Below are positions 50,601-59,300 of a stretch of 64,000 nucleotides of DNA, in pieces. The notes under the pieces are model-generated. The model saw only the letters and a list, made by a program, of their open reading frames with translations, had not been told where the DNA came from and searched no databases. Source of the DNA: Alligator mississippiensis (Eukaryota > Chordata > Crocodylia > Alligatoridae); the NCBI RefSeq assembly GCF_030867095.1, contig NC_081824.1, positions 48,456,882-48,520,881 of the forward strand, read 5' to 3'. The position numbers were made by a program, and so were the translations under genes. Every line of letters starts with the position of its first letter. Positions within the stretch are counted from its first letter, which is position 1.

Positions 50601-51743
50601 AAACACTACTCCCCTTGGCTTTGTCAGGGCGTCAAGTTAAAATGGCTTACGTAAATAGTGTGGCTAAACCACCCAGAAATATTCGTCGGCAGCAAGAGAT
50701 CTATGGGACAGCTGGACCTATTCAACTTCATCCTACAGAAAAGGGCAAGTGAGTGAACTGCTACTCCACTATGGACCTGAAATTACTTTGTCAGCAACAC
50801 ATTTTACCAGCAACACCCCCCAACACACCTTTGTTTGTTTTGTTTTTAAACAAATATTTAAAATATATAAGGAGCAGCCATCAGAAACTCACATTTTAGG
50901 CCTTATTAAGCTCCTCTGGTATAGTTCTCACCCCTGCTCTATACTTTGCTCTGAAAGTGCAATGCTGTGTTGTGATCTCAGTATATTCCAGGTGTCTTTT
51001 GCCAGTGCCACAGTCAAAAAGAAGTATAGGCTGACCTTTCTGATATGGCAGTTTCCTTTAAGGTCATTTAGATTCAGTTTTCAAAAAAAGAAGAATTTGA
51101 AGCACAGGTTCTAAAAGACACTGAAAAATCCAAAGTGACGCTATCAATAAGCATCCTTCATGTACAATCTGACATAAATTGTGATCCCTTATTTCTTTTT
51201 GATCTATCGTTAATGTAAATTCTGAATGGAATATAAATGTAGGTGGGGAAAAAAACAAACTGTTAGAATGAAATGTCACGATAGAACTGAAATTAGGAAG
51301 TGTGCAAGTTTCAGGAAACAATCTTAATTCTTCTTGAAAATAAATCAGCTAATGGCAAAACCTGTCAGGTTTTAAGATCATTTTTCCTTATTATGTTTGA
51401 ATAGACTGAAAAATCCAGAAACCAGAGACAGAAATAGCACCTTGTCGAGTCTAAACTCTGCCAGTAGCAGTGTAACACCTGGATGTTCCAGTGCTTGCTC
51501 AAGTGGAGTGAACCCGGATGTTAAAAAACATATCAAAAGTGAGTAGACCTTCAGAGAGGCTATTTTAGTGCAATTTTATATTTTCTATTCAGTGAACAGG
51601 GATGGATAATGGTATTACTCTAAAGTTATTTTTGTCTACTAATTTACAAGCAAACCCTAATTAAAATGTCTTTCTTTAAAGAAGTCGCACCAATGATGAG
51701 GAAAACCTTGAGAGCTTTCAAGAATAGGGTTGGACCACGATAA
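24522..51743 (+). CDS. Elongin A family protein, 11 coding exons, 607 aa (probable ELOA paralogue)
   Basis: Elongin A binds Elongin B/C, stimulates RNA polymerase II elongation and can act as substrate receptor of a CUL5 ubiquitin ligase; it is nuclear. Eleven exons with GT-AG introns join in phase to 1,824 nt. Residues about 1-80 form a TFIIS-N-like bundle ([20 protein letters not shown]). Residues about 83-318 are lysine- and serine-rich with the family motif PTMSFESYL near 250. A BC-box [10 protein letters not shown] is at 395-404 and the cullin-box region ([19 protein letters not shown]) follows at 413. The block [12 protein letters not shown] then precedes [13 protein letters not shown] and a basic C-terminus [14 protein letters not shown]. 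Human ELOA is about 770 residues, so the middle is shorter here. Divergence from human ELOA and the location beside KLHL31 suggest a paralogue rather than ELOA itself. It is not a retrocopy, as introns are kept. Confidence 0.9.
25990..26090 (-). mobile_element. CR1 3' tail, antisense
   Basis: TTTCATAGACATTAGGGCTG, AAAGGGACCTCGGAAGATCA and TCCAGCCCCCTGCC are the reverse complement of the CR1 3' end. It lies in intron 1 of the Elongin A-like gene. Confidence 0.8.
27740..27965 (+). mobile_element. Old CR1 fragment, end of the reverse transcriptase frame
   Basis: Phrases TAGAATACTGTGCCCAATTT, GATAAGTTGGAAAGAGTTTA and GCTCAAGGGGAGATGTG follow the CR1 coding region near its 3' end (LEYCAQF, LERV). 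Heavily diverged and broken. Confidence 0.6.
28010..28590. mobile_element. Possible GC-rich non-autonomous DNA element
   Basis: A GC-rich island in an AT-rich intron, beginning GGCTGCATCCACACATGCGT. It shares short phrases with 42140-42560 (CCACATGGCCGTG, a pyrimidine-rich TTTTTTGAC stretch). Its boundaries are guesses. Confidence 0.3.
28995..31890. other. Intronic AT-rich sequence
   Basis: Part of intron 1. No exon with matching phase and no recognisable repeat beyond A/T and C runs near 28870, 30620 and 30810. Confidence 0.5.
32644..32700 (+). CDS. Elongin A-like exon 2
   Basis: A 57-base exon between acceptor TTTCTTTCAG and donor GTAAGT. It encodes [19 protein letters not shown], matching the human segment that ends LPITVDILA. 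The small size and phase 0 at both ends explain why it has no visible long frame. Confidence 0.9.
33115..33227 (+). CDS. Elongin A-like exon 3
   Basis: Acceptor TTTTCAATAG and donor GTAGGT. It encodes [14 protein letters not shown]...[11 protein letters not shown] and two bases of the next codon. [10 protein letters not shown] is identical to human Elongin A and closes the TFIIS-N-like domain. Confidence 0.93.
33797..34015 (-). mobile_element. CR1 3' end fragment, antisense
   Basis: AGTAGGACTGGAAGGGACCT, AAGGTCACCTGGTCCAGGCC and CTTGAAAATTTCCAAGGATG match the reverse complement of CR1 from its 3' tail into the last coding part. It lies in intron 3. Confidence 0.8.
34042..34078. repeat. TTTA tetranucleotide microsatellite
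   Basis: About nine tandem copies of TTTA, right next to the CR1 fragment at 33797-34015. Confidence 0.9.
34618..37720 (-). mobile_element. Near full-length degraded LINE (endonuclease plus reverse transcriptase), antisense in intron 3
   Basis: Several minus-strand frames read in order from high to low coordinates. An AP-endonuclease start at 37282-37566 has [19 protein letters not shown] linker at 36375-36713 and a pre-RT segment at 36193-36453 have KAIKQMKNN and PDEIYKQGG. The RT core at 35684-36052 has [16 protein letters not shown]. The C-terminal part at 35150-35425 has [13 protein letters not shown]. The 3' end is a TGA microsatellite (TCATCATCATCATCAG on the plus strand at 34620). It has many frame breaks, so it is dead. 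It is not CR1, whose RT reads GVPQGS. I do not name the clade. Confidence 0.85.
38832..39537 (+). CDS. Elongin A-like exon 4 (central Lys/Ser-rich region)
   Basis: Large exon of 706 bases, acceptor TTTTGTATTGCAG, donor GTAATT. It completes Ser83 and encodes a hydrophilic region rich in Lys, Ser and Glu ([22 protein letters not shown]), then the conserved [15 protein letters not shown] near residue 250 and a basic patch [10 protein letters not shown]. The corresponding human region is longer. Confidence 0.93.
40552..41514. mobile_element. GC-rich foldback DNA element F, copy 1
   Basis: Long inverted ends of about 190 bp: the left arm GCAGCCTGGCAGCTTGGAGA then GCAGTGTCTGGCC (about 40708-40740) returns inverted at about 41363-41398. 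The tips are TAGGGCACCAG and TCGGTGCACCCCTA, like hAT ends. The middle is GC-rich and non-coding. A related right half is at 56120-56305. It lies in intron 4 of the Elongin A-like gene. Confidence 0.75.
41515..41835. mobile_element. Palindromic MITE family A, copy 3
   Basis: Abuts element F. Strong foldback: CAGTGTCCCCGTGCTGAACA, then AATGGCAGCAG, is mirrored by CTGCCATTTTTCAGCACGGG GACACTG; inside are AACTAAAGCTCGTTG and CAACCTTTAGTTG. Confidence 0.7.
42225..42295. repeat. Small hairpin with homopolymer arms
   Basis: GCAGGGTTTTTTGACAC and GGTATCAAAAAAAAAACCTGC pair around a short centre. Confidence 0.5.
42948..43047 (+). CDS. Elongin A-like exon 5
   Basis: Acceptor ACATGTAG and donor GTGAGT. 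It encodes [20 protein letters not shown] and 13 further residues, leaving one base. It aligns weakly with the human stretch rich in Pro and Leu (VLPDLPLPAI). Phase fits both neighbours exactly, which is the main support. Confidence 0.75.
43288..44754. mobile_element. GC-rich hAT-like element G
   Basis: Tips CAGGGTTCCTGTTTTTCTG and the inverse of CAGGGATCTGAGTTTTCTG form inverted repeats. Similar flanking octamers (GGTATCAC and GATATCGC) could be a decayed target duplication. The 1.4 kb centre is very GC-rich, holds G and C homopolymers, and repeats the module TGCACAGRTCTGGGGGGCAT at 44010 and 44128, a module also present in the F elements. It begins about 240 bases after exon 5. No transposase is visible. 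Confidence 0.65.
44609..44639. repeat. C homopolymer of about 31 bases
   Basis: An unbroken C run inside element G. A G run of about 17 lies at 43601-43617. Both are prone to assembly length error. Confidence 0.85.
45684..45857 (+). CDS. Elongin A-like exon 6 (BC-box)
   Basis: Acceptor TTTTGTTGATAG, donor GTAAGT. It encodes a linker, then [17 protein letters not shown], nearly identical to human Elongin A, and the Elongin B/C-binding BC-box [10 protein letters not shown] (residues 395-404) followed by QNNID. Confidence 0.95.
46040..46117 (-). pseudogene. U2 snRNA-derived sequence (SINEU-type head or U2 pseudogene)
   Basis: On the minus strand GCTTCTCCGCCTTTTGGCTA then AAATCAAGTGGAGTA follows the 5' end of U2 snRNA, with few differences over about 36 bases. 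The next part (TCATCTCAGTTTATACC) follows U2 more loosely, and similarity then fades. A true U2 gene would continue for about 190 bases, so this is a truncated copy or the head of a SINE. SINEs with U1 or U2 heads (SINEU) are known from crocodilians. It lies in intron 6 of the Elongin A-like gene. Confidence 0.75.
46240..46277. repeat. Near-perfect 38 bp palindrome
   Basis: CTTTGTGTCGCCATAAA and TTTATGGCAGCACAAAG pair around AATG. Probably the core of a decayed foldback element. Confidence 0.75.
46957..47054 (+). CDS. Elongin A-like exon 7 (cullin-box region)
   Basis: Acceptor TTGTTTTGTAG, donor GTAATG. It completes a Ser codon and encodes [20 protein letters not shown] and [12 protein letters not shown], the segment just after the BC-box that in Elongin A contacts CUL5. 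Strongly conserved. Confidence 0.95.
47264..47910. mobile_element. hAT-type non-autonomous element with target duplication
   Basis: Ends CAGGGGTATCAAGCTC and TTTGACACGTCTG are hAT-type inverted repeats (CAGGGGTGTCAAACTC class). It is flanked by GTCTAGAT and GTCTAGAA, an 8-bp duplication with one difference. It lies in intron 7. GC-rich and non-coding. Confidence 0.85.
49310..49490 (+). CDS. Elongin A-like exon 8
   Basis: Acceptor CAAATTAAG (weak pyrimidine tract), donor GTAAAA. It encodes [30 protein letters not shown] and [29 protein letters not shown] is identical to human Elongin A. Confidence 0.95.
49763..50417. mobile_element. hAT-like element with internal tandem duplication
   Basis: The left tip CAGTGGTCAGCAACC is hAT-like; the right tip is near CATGGATGATTCCTG, flanked by similar octamers CTGTATAG and CTCTATAA. 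Inside, a unit of about 190 bp with CCAGAGCCCTGA, CTCCATGGTGGC and TGCATGTGC occurs twice. It lies in intron 8. Confidence 0.6.
50628..50748 (+). CDS. Elongin A-like exon 9
   Basis: Acceptor GGCTTTGTCAG, donor GTGAGT. It encodes [20 protein letters not shown] and [20 protein letters not shown]. The VNSVAKPPR block is a hallmark of Elongin A. Confidence 0.95.
51405..51538 (+). CDS. Elongin A-like exon 10
   Basis: Acceptor TATGTTTGAATAG, donor GTGAGT. It encodes a serine-rich, low-complexity stretch ([19 protein letters not shown]) ending DVKKHIK. Sequence is weakly conserved; the matching phases and the Ser-rich nature of this part of Elongin A support it. Confidence 0.85.
51682..51743 (+). 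CDS. Elongin A-like exon 11 (C-terminus and stop)
   Basis: Acceptor TTTCTTTAAAG. It encodes [19 protein letters not shown] then TAA at 51741-51743. Human Elongin A ends IAPMMAKTIKAFKNRFSRR, so the last exon is well conserved. Confidence 0.93.
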
Positions 51744-51837
51744 ACTTCAGACACTCAGTATCTTAATTTGTTATCATTGCACTTGTTATAACTATTGATG
51801 TATAATATAACCAGTATTAATTTCAAGTGGTCTAATG

Positions 51838-51843
51838 AATAAA
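51838..51843 (+). terminator. Polyadenylation signal AATAAA of the Elongin A-like gene
   Basis: A canonical AATAAA lies 94 bases after the stop codon, followed at about 51863-51877 by GT-rich sequence (GTGGCTTGTGTTTT). A short 3' UTR of about 120 bases is likely. Confidence 0.7.
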
Positions 51844-51849
51844 GTGGCA

Positions 51850-53880
51850 GAATGTGCTCAGTGGCTTGTGTTTTAATTAACCTCCTGACTTTTTTTTTTC
51901 CCCAGAGTGCTCCTTCCCTTTCATCCATGAACAAGAAAACATAGTTGAAATGAGTCTACTGTAGAGAAGTTTTTAATAATCATAGTCAAGGCTAGACTTG
52001 GGATAGGTGGAAGCAGGGGAAGGTTTCGGGCAGGCCAGGGCCCACTGTAGAAACTCTCTAGGCAGATGCATCTACCACGTCTGAGGATGCAAGGCAGGAA
52101 GCAGTGGCTCTCAATTTCAGAGACATGAAATCCACTATGCTTGAATCATCTTAGATCTACAGAACACAGCCTAGGGGTAGGCAGAGCCATAAAGAGATGT
52201 TGAACTCCTTTGAATGAGCAGATATTAAATCCTTCAAATTTAAGTATTGTCTTCACTGGGTGTGGGCTCAGTAGAGAAAAGGATTCTCCTTGGGGGATCT
52301 CCATCCCCATAGTTAGCTTGCTTCATTCTGGGGAGAGGAGAAATCTCAAGCCTTGGATATCTAAGCTTTAGGTATATGAAATTCCTCTGAGCTGTAACAT
52401 CTTTGAATTTGGGGCACAGGCTCAGACAGGATTTCTGGTACAGCCTCAATTCCTCAGCAACAGGTTATGTGAAATCCTCAGAGCTGATGCTGTTTTTAGT
52501 TTGGGTGGCTTGATGCCAGGCAGCACTAAAAGTCAGAACCCAAGATATTTCAGAAGAAGGAATAGGATGGGGCTAGGATTAGTTAATTGTTTTTCAAATT
52601 AATGTAATCTTCCTCTGTCTTGTGGAAACTGTGGTACTTCAGAGCAACTCGGCACAGGATATGTTTCTCTTAATTTGACATTTCATGGTTCATTCATTTG
52701 GATGCTTGTTTGGCTCTTGCTCTTTTTCATGCCTTTAGCAATGCACAGGATCAGAGATTAACTTCTAAATTCAGAGTTCTTAATCAAGTGTTGCATGAAG
52801 CTGTCACCAGGTCACTTCCTCTCTTCCATTAACTAACAGCGAGACTTGCCAATGGACTTCATACAAGGGCTTCCAAGAGTACTGTTATTTCTGTATGTAG
52901 AGAATCTAAAATATGCCACATTGTGCTCATTAGTTACATCCAGTTTTTCTATAAAATCTGACTATTTAGAGTATGACAAGCTTGGAGGAAGTGCACTAGG
53001 CTTTTTTGTAGGATGTTAACCATCTACTTCTATGTGCTGACAATGGACTGCCACTTTACATTTATGAAGAAGCATAAACATTGAAGTGTAACAGACCTTT
53101 CGAAGTCTGCCACAATGCATTTATGTAAAATCTGCTAGGCTTGCTGCTTTTCACAGAGAGCAATACCAGCCCTTTATAACTTCCGTATTTTTTTAAAAAT
53201 CTGCTTTCAATAGAAAATACTGCATTAAAAGTCTCCCAAATGTTTGGGAGGCAGAGACACATAGTTAAATAAGTACTAATTCAGCAGGTTAGAGGAATCT
53301 TATCAGACAATAAGAATACGTTGTTTTTTGTAAGAGCCTTGACAGGGGTTGTCCAGGTCCCCGAGTTATCTCCCTTGCATCTGATTAGAGAATAAATCTG
53401 GAGAGAGATGCTACCTCTTTAAAATAGTTGTCAGCCATCATGGAAGATGGTGTAGGAATCAGCAGGGGATAAAAAAAAAAATCTCTCTAATGTTAGGATA
53501 ATCCCTCTCAAATCTGTTTTCTGAATAGTATGCCAAGAGTAGCTTCTGTTTTAATGTCTATTTATGCTTATGAACTGAATAGAATAAATATTAGTGGAGC
53601 TGGTATTCTTGACAAATGAAAAAGTAAGCTGGAGGCTCCAACTGTCTTGAGTCTATAATAAAATGCTCTGCATTTTTAGACTTTTAGTATTTGAGATTTA
53701 ACCTGTTAAATTATTTAAACTGTAGTTTTAGAAATTTCCATTTAGACCAATAGTCCATGTAGGTCAGTACTTGTTTTACTAGCCAGTGAGGGTAAGGATA
53801 GTGAAGTGAGTGATCACCCTTAGTGATCTAATGTGGATCAATAATCCCCTTTGGTTTGTCATCTTTGTTTAGTCTCCAAG
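51850..53880. other. Intergenic sequence after the Elongin A-like gene
   Basis: No gene recognised. AT-rich with scattered A runs; the longest frames are short and without known motifs. Confidence 0.5.
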
Positions 53881-53881
53881 A

Positions 53882-54180
53882 GCATCTGTACACATGCCCT
53901 GGGGTGGGGGGATAGGGGGCATTTTAGTTGAAGTGGCTCTCAGGACCTGCTTTAATTAAAACACTCACAGGATGTAGTGTATTCAACATCCTGCATTTCA
54001 AAATGGCAGCAAGGACACTTAAGCTTGCTCAACAAGCATTAGTTATAGTTAAAGCACCAACACCACCATTTTGAAATGGGGGATGCTGAATATATGAGAT
54101 GTTACAGCACACTGGAGCATTCTGAGTAGAATGACGCATTCCAATTGGAACGCATGAGAGTACATGTGAAAGTGCCTTAA
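53882..54180. mobile_element. Palindromic MITE family A, copy 4 (opposite orientation)
   Basis: Starts with GTTGAAGTGGCTCTCAGG, which is the right side of copy 2 read the other way, then CATTTCAAAATGGCAGCAAG and the inverse CCACCATTTTGAAATG. It ends GTACATGTGAAAGTGCC, mirroring the left end of copy 2. Confidence 0.6.
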
Positions 54181-54594
54181 AATCAGGGCCTTCCTTAGGG
54201 GGTGGTGAATCAGGGTGACTGCTCCAGGCCCTGTGCTTTGGGGGCCCTGTGGAGCCAGATGGAGTGGTCATGGCAATTCAGTGCCACTGCTGCTGCCGGC
54301 TTTGTGTTCAGCTGCTTGGCACCACATCCAGCTGGCACTGAATCTGCCACTGGCTTCTTTGCGTCTGGGGTGCACAGAGGCAGGGCCCTGCACAGGCTGA
54401 CTGGCTCTGGGCCCCACACTCTGCTTGGGTCATCTCTGCCTAAAATAATAGGCTGTGCTAGTGGGTCAAATGGCAAAAACCCATGGTGGTCACAGATGCA
54501 TCTGTTAAAGCAGTTTTTTGTTAAAACTGACATGTAGTCAGACAATGCAGTTGTATACAAATCATAAGGTATATAAAATCTACTACAGTCAGCA

Positions 54595-55480
54595 TGGCTT
54601 TGGAGCTAGTACGTCCACTGTAGATATGATCTTCTCCCTCAGCCAAATTAAAGAAAAATGTAGGGAATAAAGCAGACCCCTCTATCACTTTCATTGACCT
54701 AACCAAGCCTTTTGACCCTGTCTGCAGAAAAGGTCACTTCTAATCACTGAGAAAGATGGCTGTCCACCAGAACTCCTCAGCATAATCCATTTTCCAAAAT
54801 GTAATGTGGGGAACAGTCAGCTATGAAGGATCTATATCTGAGGATTTTGAGATTCAAAGCAGTCAAGTAGGGCTGTGTCTTTTTGCATTGACCCTGTTTT
54901 AGATTTTTTTTTCCCCTCCCTTTAATATATGCTTTTGGGACTGCCATCAAAGGAATTTTATCTACATGCACACTTGGACAGAAAATTATTCAACCGCACG
55001 CACTTTAAAATGAAGACTAAAGTGTGGAAAACTTTTTGATTTGTGAGCCGCTGTTTGCTGCTGCTGCACTGATGGCCCACACAGAGGACATCCTTCAAAT
55101 CATCATCAGTTGCTTTGTTCACCCTGCCAAGAGTTTGGTCTTACAATCAGTATCAAGACCACCAATATTATGGGCCAGAACACTGGTTCACCACCAGTAA
55201 TCACAATAGGTGAGAACATATTGGATTTTAGTAAACTTACATAACTTGGCTTTGTTATGAACCACCTGTCACTAGAGGCTGAACTGCATACCCACACTGG
55301 CAAAGCATCAAGTATGAGCGTGCTGAGCACATGAGTGTGGAACAACCACAGACTGTGACTGTTGAGACCAAGATCAAAGTATATCATATATGCATCCTCA
55401 GTATTCTTGTATGGCAACAAATCCTGGACCTACATACTGTACTCGAGAAAAGTGCCTTGGTAGCTTTTACTTGCAGTGTT
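54595..55480 (+). mobile_element. Degraded LINE fragment, same family as the copy at 34618-37720
   Basis: Broken frames carry reverse transcriptase phrases: FGASTSTVDMIFSLSQIKEK at about 54599, then KDGCPPELLSI, a stretch in place of the catalytic loop, KTKVWKTF, and near the end ILSILVWQQILDLHTVLEK (matching ACVLSTLLYGSESWTTY in intact relatives). Stops and frame shifts are frequent, so it is dead. Confidence 0.75.
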
Positions 55481-55639
55481 CTTGCCATATTCTAAAAATT
55501 TCCTAGTGGGACAAAGTTGCCTGTGCTGAGGTCTTGGAATGTACCAATATTCCAAGCATCCATTGCTTTCTCAGTCAGCGTAGACTTTGATACTTGGTCA
55601 TATGCAGAGAATGCAGGTGGGTAAGGCCAGGCTGTTCCT

Positions 55640-56305
55640 GGGAGCTCCTGCAGCCAGGCCTTTGCACTGGGAATGACTCTACCCCACTTGCACTGTGCCC
55701 AGCAAGCAGATAGGCTGAGCCCAGAACCAGAAGCCCTCGAAACCAGCATCCTGCCCCTGTGAGGAGGTGTCCTCCTTGTGGGCGGGGCAGCTGTGCTGTG
55801 GAGCTGTGTGGGTTGGACTGGGTCCTACCTTGGATGCCACTGGGTGCCACGGCCCAAGCTCCAGGGCAGCCCCGCTTCCCACCCAGACCTCACATTCCCA
55901 AGGGCCTGGCTGCCACCTTCCAAGGGTCCAGCCCCCTGTCGGGAAGAGCTCAGTGTCTAGCCCCAGTCTGCAGTGGCATCCCATCTTCAGCCTGCATACA
56001 GATCTGGGGGTATGCGCTCCTCATGGATCTCCCGGGATGCAATGACGGTAGCTCCCTTCTCCCCCGGATGAGCTGCTCGTGGCCCCATCCCGTGCCCATC
56101 ACCAACCCCAGCCCCACTTTTTCCTTTACTAGATGGGCCTCGATCTGTCCCCCACTCTTTCCTCCCCAACAGACTTACCAGCCGGATGCTGCTCTCGAAG
56201 CTGCCAGGCTCCATATCCACAGTTGAATTGGTGTTGGCTGATATGGCTTGTTAATAATCAGCCATCAGTATTGCCCAAAACATCTTTATCAGAGCACCCC
56301 AATTA
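55640..56305. mobile_element. GC-rich foldback DNA element F, copy 2 (partial)
   Basis: The right arm ACTTACCAGCCGGATGCTGC, then TCTCGAAGCTGCCAGGCTCC, and the tip ATCAGAGCACCCC match the right end of the element at 40552-41514. The GC-rich interior shares CAGATCTGGGGG with elements F and G. The left arm is not clear. Confidence 0.6.
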
Positions 56306-56309
56306 TTAG

Positions 56310-59300
56310 TGTATATAATATTTATGAAATAAAAACATTAAAACCCTGATGTAAAATGATAAAATAGCCAACTAAGCTTCTTCTAAAGCTCAGTGTATTA
56401 AATATTTATGTAGAGGACCATCATGATGCCCATACATAGTTGGCTACCTGTACTACTGTAAATGGTTTTAAATCTAGAAGAGAGTTGTTCTGGTTACCAG
56501 CCATAGAACTATGAGTTGGAGTCTAAGCCACCTCTACCCATTTCCTACAGCTCAGAGTATGGAAATAAGTATTTGCTAATTTTTGTCTTAGGGTTTAGTT
56601 GATATATTTTTTCTCTTATACATTTAATTTCTTACATTTTTGGTAGAAAACAAGATGATGTTTTTCCTTTGGGAGATGGCCCTTTGAAGATAAATGTCAC
56701 CCTTCTGCCAGGCACTGGTTGACAGCAGAAGAGCCAGGTTCACATTTTGGGGTACCTCATAAATTTTGTACCTGTGGCTTGAGCCCCCATCAAGAAATCT
56801 GAGAACACTAAATTAATTATTAGGGTGTCCCGCATAAATAAAAATCCCCTCCTCGCAAGTAGTGTAACCAAAAAACCCAGATTTAATGCAGAAAACAGGA
56901 AAAAATGCCAAATGCAATGTGAAACTACTAACCACACAATATAGTCTATAGGTTGTGCTGCACCAGGGGAAGCTGCTAGAGAGTGTGGGTCCTTCAGCGG
57001 TGCAAGGGGCCCAACAGTGCTCTCGGAGTGATAGTGGCATGGCAATCTTTCATCCCATGGAGAGTTTGTATCTGTGTGTGGGGAGTGACTGTGGCTCCAG
57101 ACAGCATGCACACACCCCACACTTGTGGGCTGGATTGTATGGCCTGCTGAAATGAAACGGCAGGAAAAGCTCCAAAGGAACCAGGCTGATTGCTGACTAC
57201 AGCTGGCCCAAAACTGGCGGGATTAGACACACCCAGGTTCCTACCCTGCCTAAGATGCCAGGCCTAAATCCTGCAAACCCAAGAAACCAATACTCTTTTC
57301 CCAGTAGTAATCTCTTAAAACCCCCCAAAAGAAAAAGGGGATGACAAGGAGGAGAGCGGAGTTCCCAGACACCTGGACAATTCTTCCTCTCTCTACCTGA
57401 GCTTCCCTTTTTGCTATTTGCACTGCTTCTCCCTTGGAGGAGACTTCACTCTTCAGCAGCCCCTAACAGCTTCTCCTCCCCCAAACCAGCCTCGCTCCCA
57501 TTATATCCCTCTGTGTGACATCATGCCTTGTCCAGTCAGGGAGTGTCACGCTGCAGTCTTTCTCCCAACCAATCTGCCTAAAGACTACCCTGCATCTTCT
57601 GCCCAATGAGGCCAGAGGGTTTTACATATTTTGCCCAGATACAGGCCCCAGCTTGCTGTGTGCTGAACACATGGCTAGAACAACAGAGGCCATCTTGCCC
57701 ACATAAAAAAAAGCAACACACACACAAAAACACAGTATACACCCAGTTACCTTATATGCAGTGAAATCTTCCACTAGCAAGACTAATGCACTACTGCTGT
57801 TTTTGTGGTTTGAATAGAAATGGTGTAATTTTTGTTTTGGTGGACATATAAAATAAATGAAACAGAGAATATTTTGCTGACACAATTGAACATAATCTTC
57901 CCTGGATTAAATATACAATCTTGGTAGTGTTCATAGTGAACTCAATCAATTTGAATCTCCCAGGTCAGTGTAGTTCCCTTGTGTCTGCTTTTGGCACGTT
58001 CTAGTCCTAAAGATACCATAGATAATAGATCTCCCTTCTTCTGAGTGATCTCTGGGGGCCTGGTCCGTAGAGAGGGGTTCATGCCAATCATTCATTGTGA
58101 TGCTACTGTAGCAAAGGAAAATGGAAGGACTAACAAAACATGGCTGAAAGGCTTTTCCAATTCTTAGGTGTTTTTTTTCTTTAAACCCCTTGCTCTGCTT
58201 TATATAATTCTGGCTGCATCTCATTGTCTGCACTTTAGGTAACTGAAATGTTTACATCATTACCCTTTTTTTAACTCCTTTTTACTCCATATGTAACTCT
58301 AAATTGGCTGAAAGACAACTATAGTTTGACTCTTCAGTATGATATTTCAGGATTAAAAATTTTGGGCTTTCAAGTCCAGATGTCAGCATTCGTAGGCAAC
58401 CATTTTTCCAGAATGGCCAAAATTTTTGTCTCAAAACAACGTAGCATTTGCAAATCTATAAACTATTTTTTACTTTAAATGTTTTCTGTTTGTTGTTCAT
58501 GGGGGATGATTTATAGTTTGTAACCTGCAAACCAAAGGTGGAAATGAAACATCAGGCCCCATCTGGCCCCATTGAAAATCACTGAATTTTTTTTGTCAGT
58601 ATTGATGTTAAATTTTCCTCCTTGTTGTTTTGAGAGTGAAAGCTGTGACAAAATGTCATGCCCACTAGATTTGCAAGCCAAAAAAACAAAAGCCATAACC
58701 TACTATGCATGATACAGACTCAATCTGGTTCATGTGCATACAGGGAAAAAAAATTTTCTGGTGTTCATGCACTGGAAAGACCAGACTGTCCAACAAGGAC
58801 TCAGTCCTGTTAAGTGCCCTAATTCCCAGTGCTCTGTGGCCCTGTGCATCTATCCACCATCGTCAAATTAAATGCCATCCATTTTTTTCCTGTCGTCTGT
58901 ATCGTGCAGATCCCTCAAAAAGATAAGCAAGAACTCTAAAATTTTAGTCTTCAACATGAAGATATTATGGAACATTTAAAAATACCTAATGCTATAGTAC
59001 AATAACATAATACTATTTATGAGAAACAGCAATAAGGGTGCTTGTAGGTGAGGAACAGGTATGTTTGATATTAGAGTTTAGGAATGGGTGGGGAGGAGGA
59101 GGGGAAATGAGATACAAGAAAACAAGAAGAGTAAAAGCAGTCCTAATGAATGCAGTCCTAATGAATGTCTCATCCATACTGCATCTCCAAACTCCAAAAT
59201 ATAGACAATGGGGCGTTTGTAATTAATAGACGAGCATGGATTGCCATTCAAGATGTCAGCTACTGCCAATACAACCCCAGAAACTTTTCTTGTGGAAGCC

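Noticed and set aside
56740-57120. Minus-strand frame resembling one or two membrane segments
   Set aside because: Hydrophobic stretch only; no receptor motif, and overlapping frames look similar. Probably repeat-derived.
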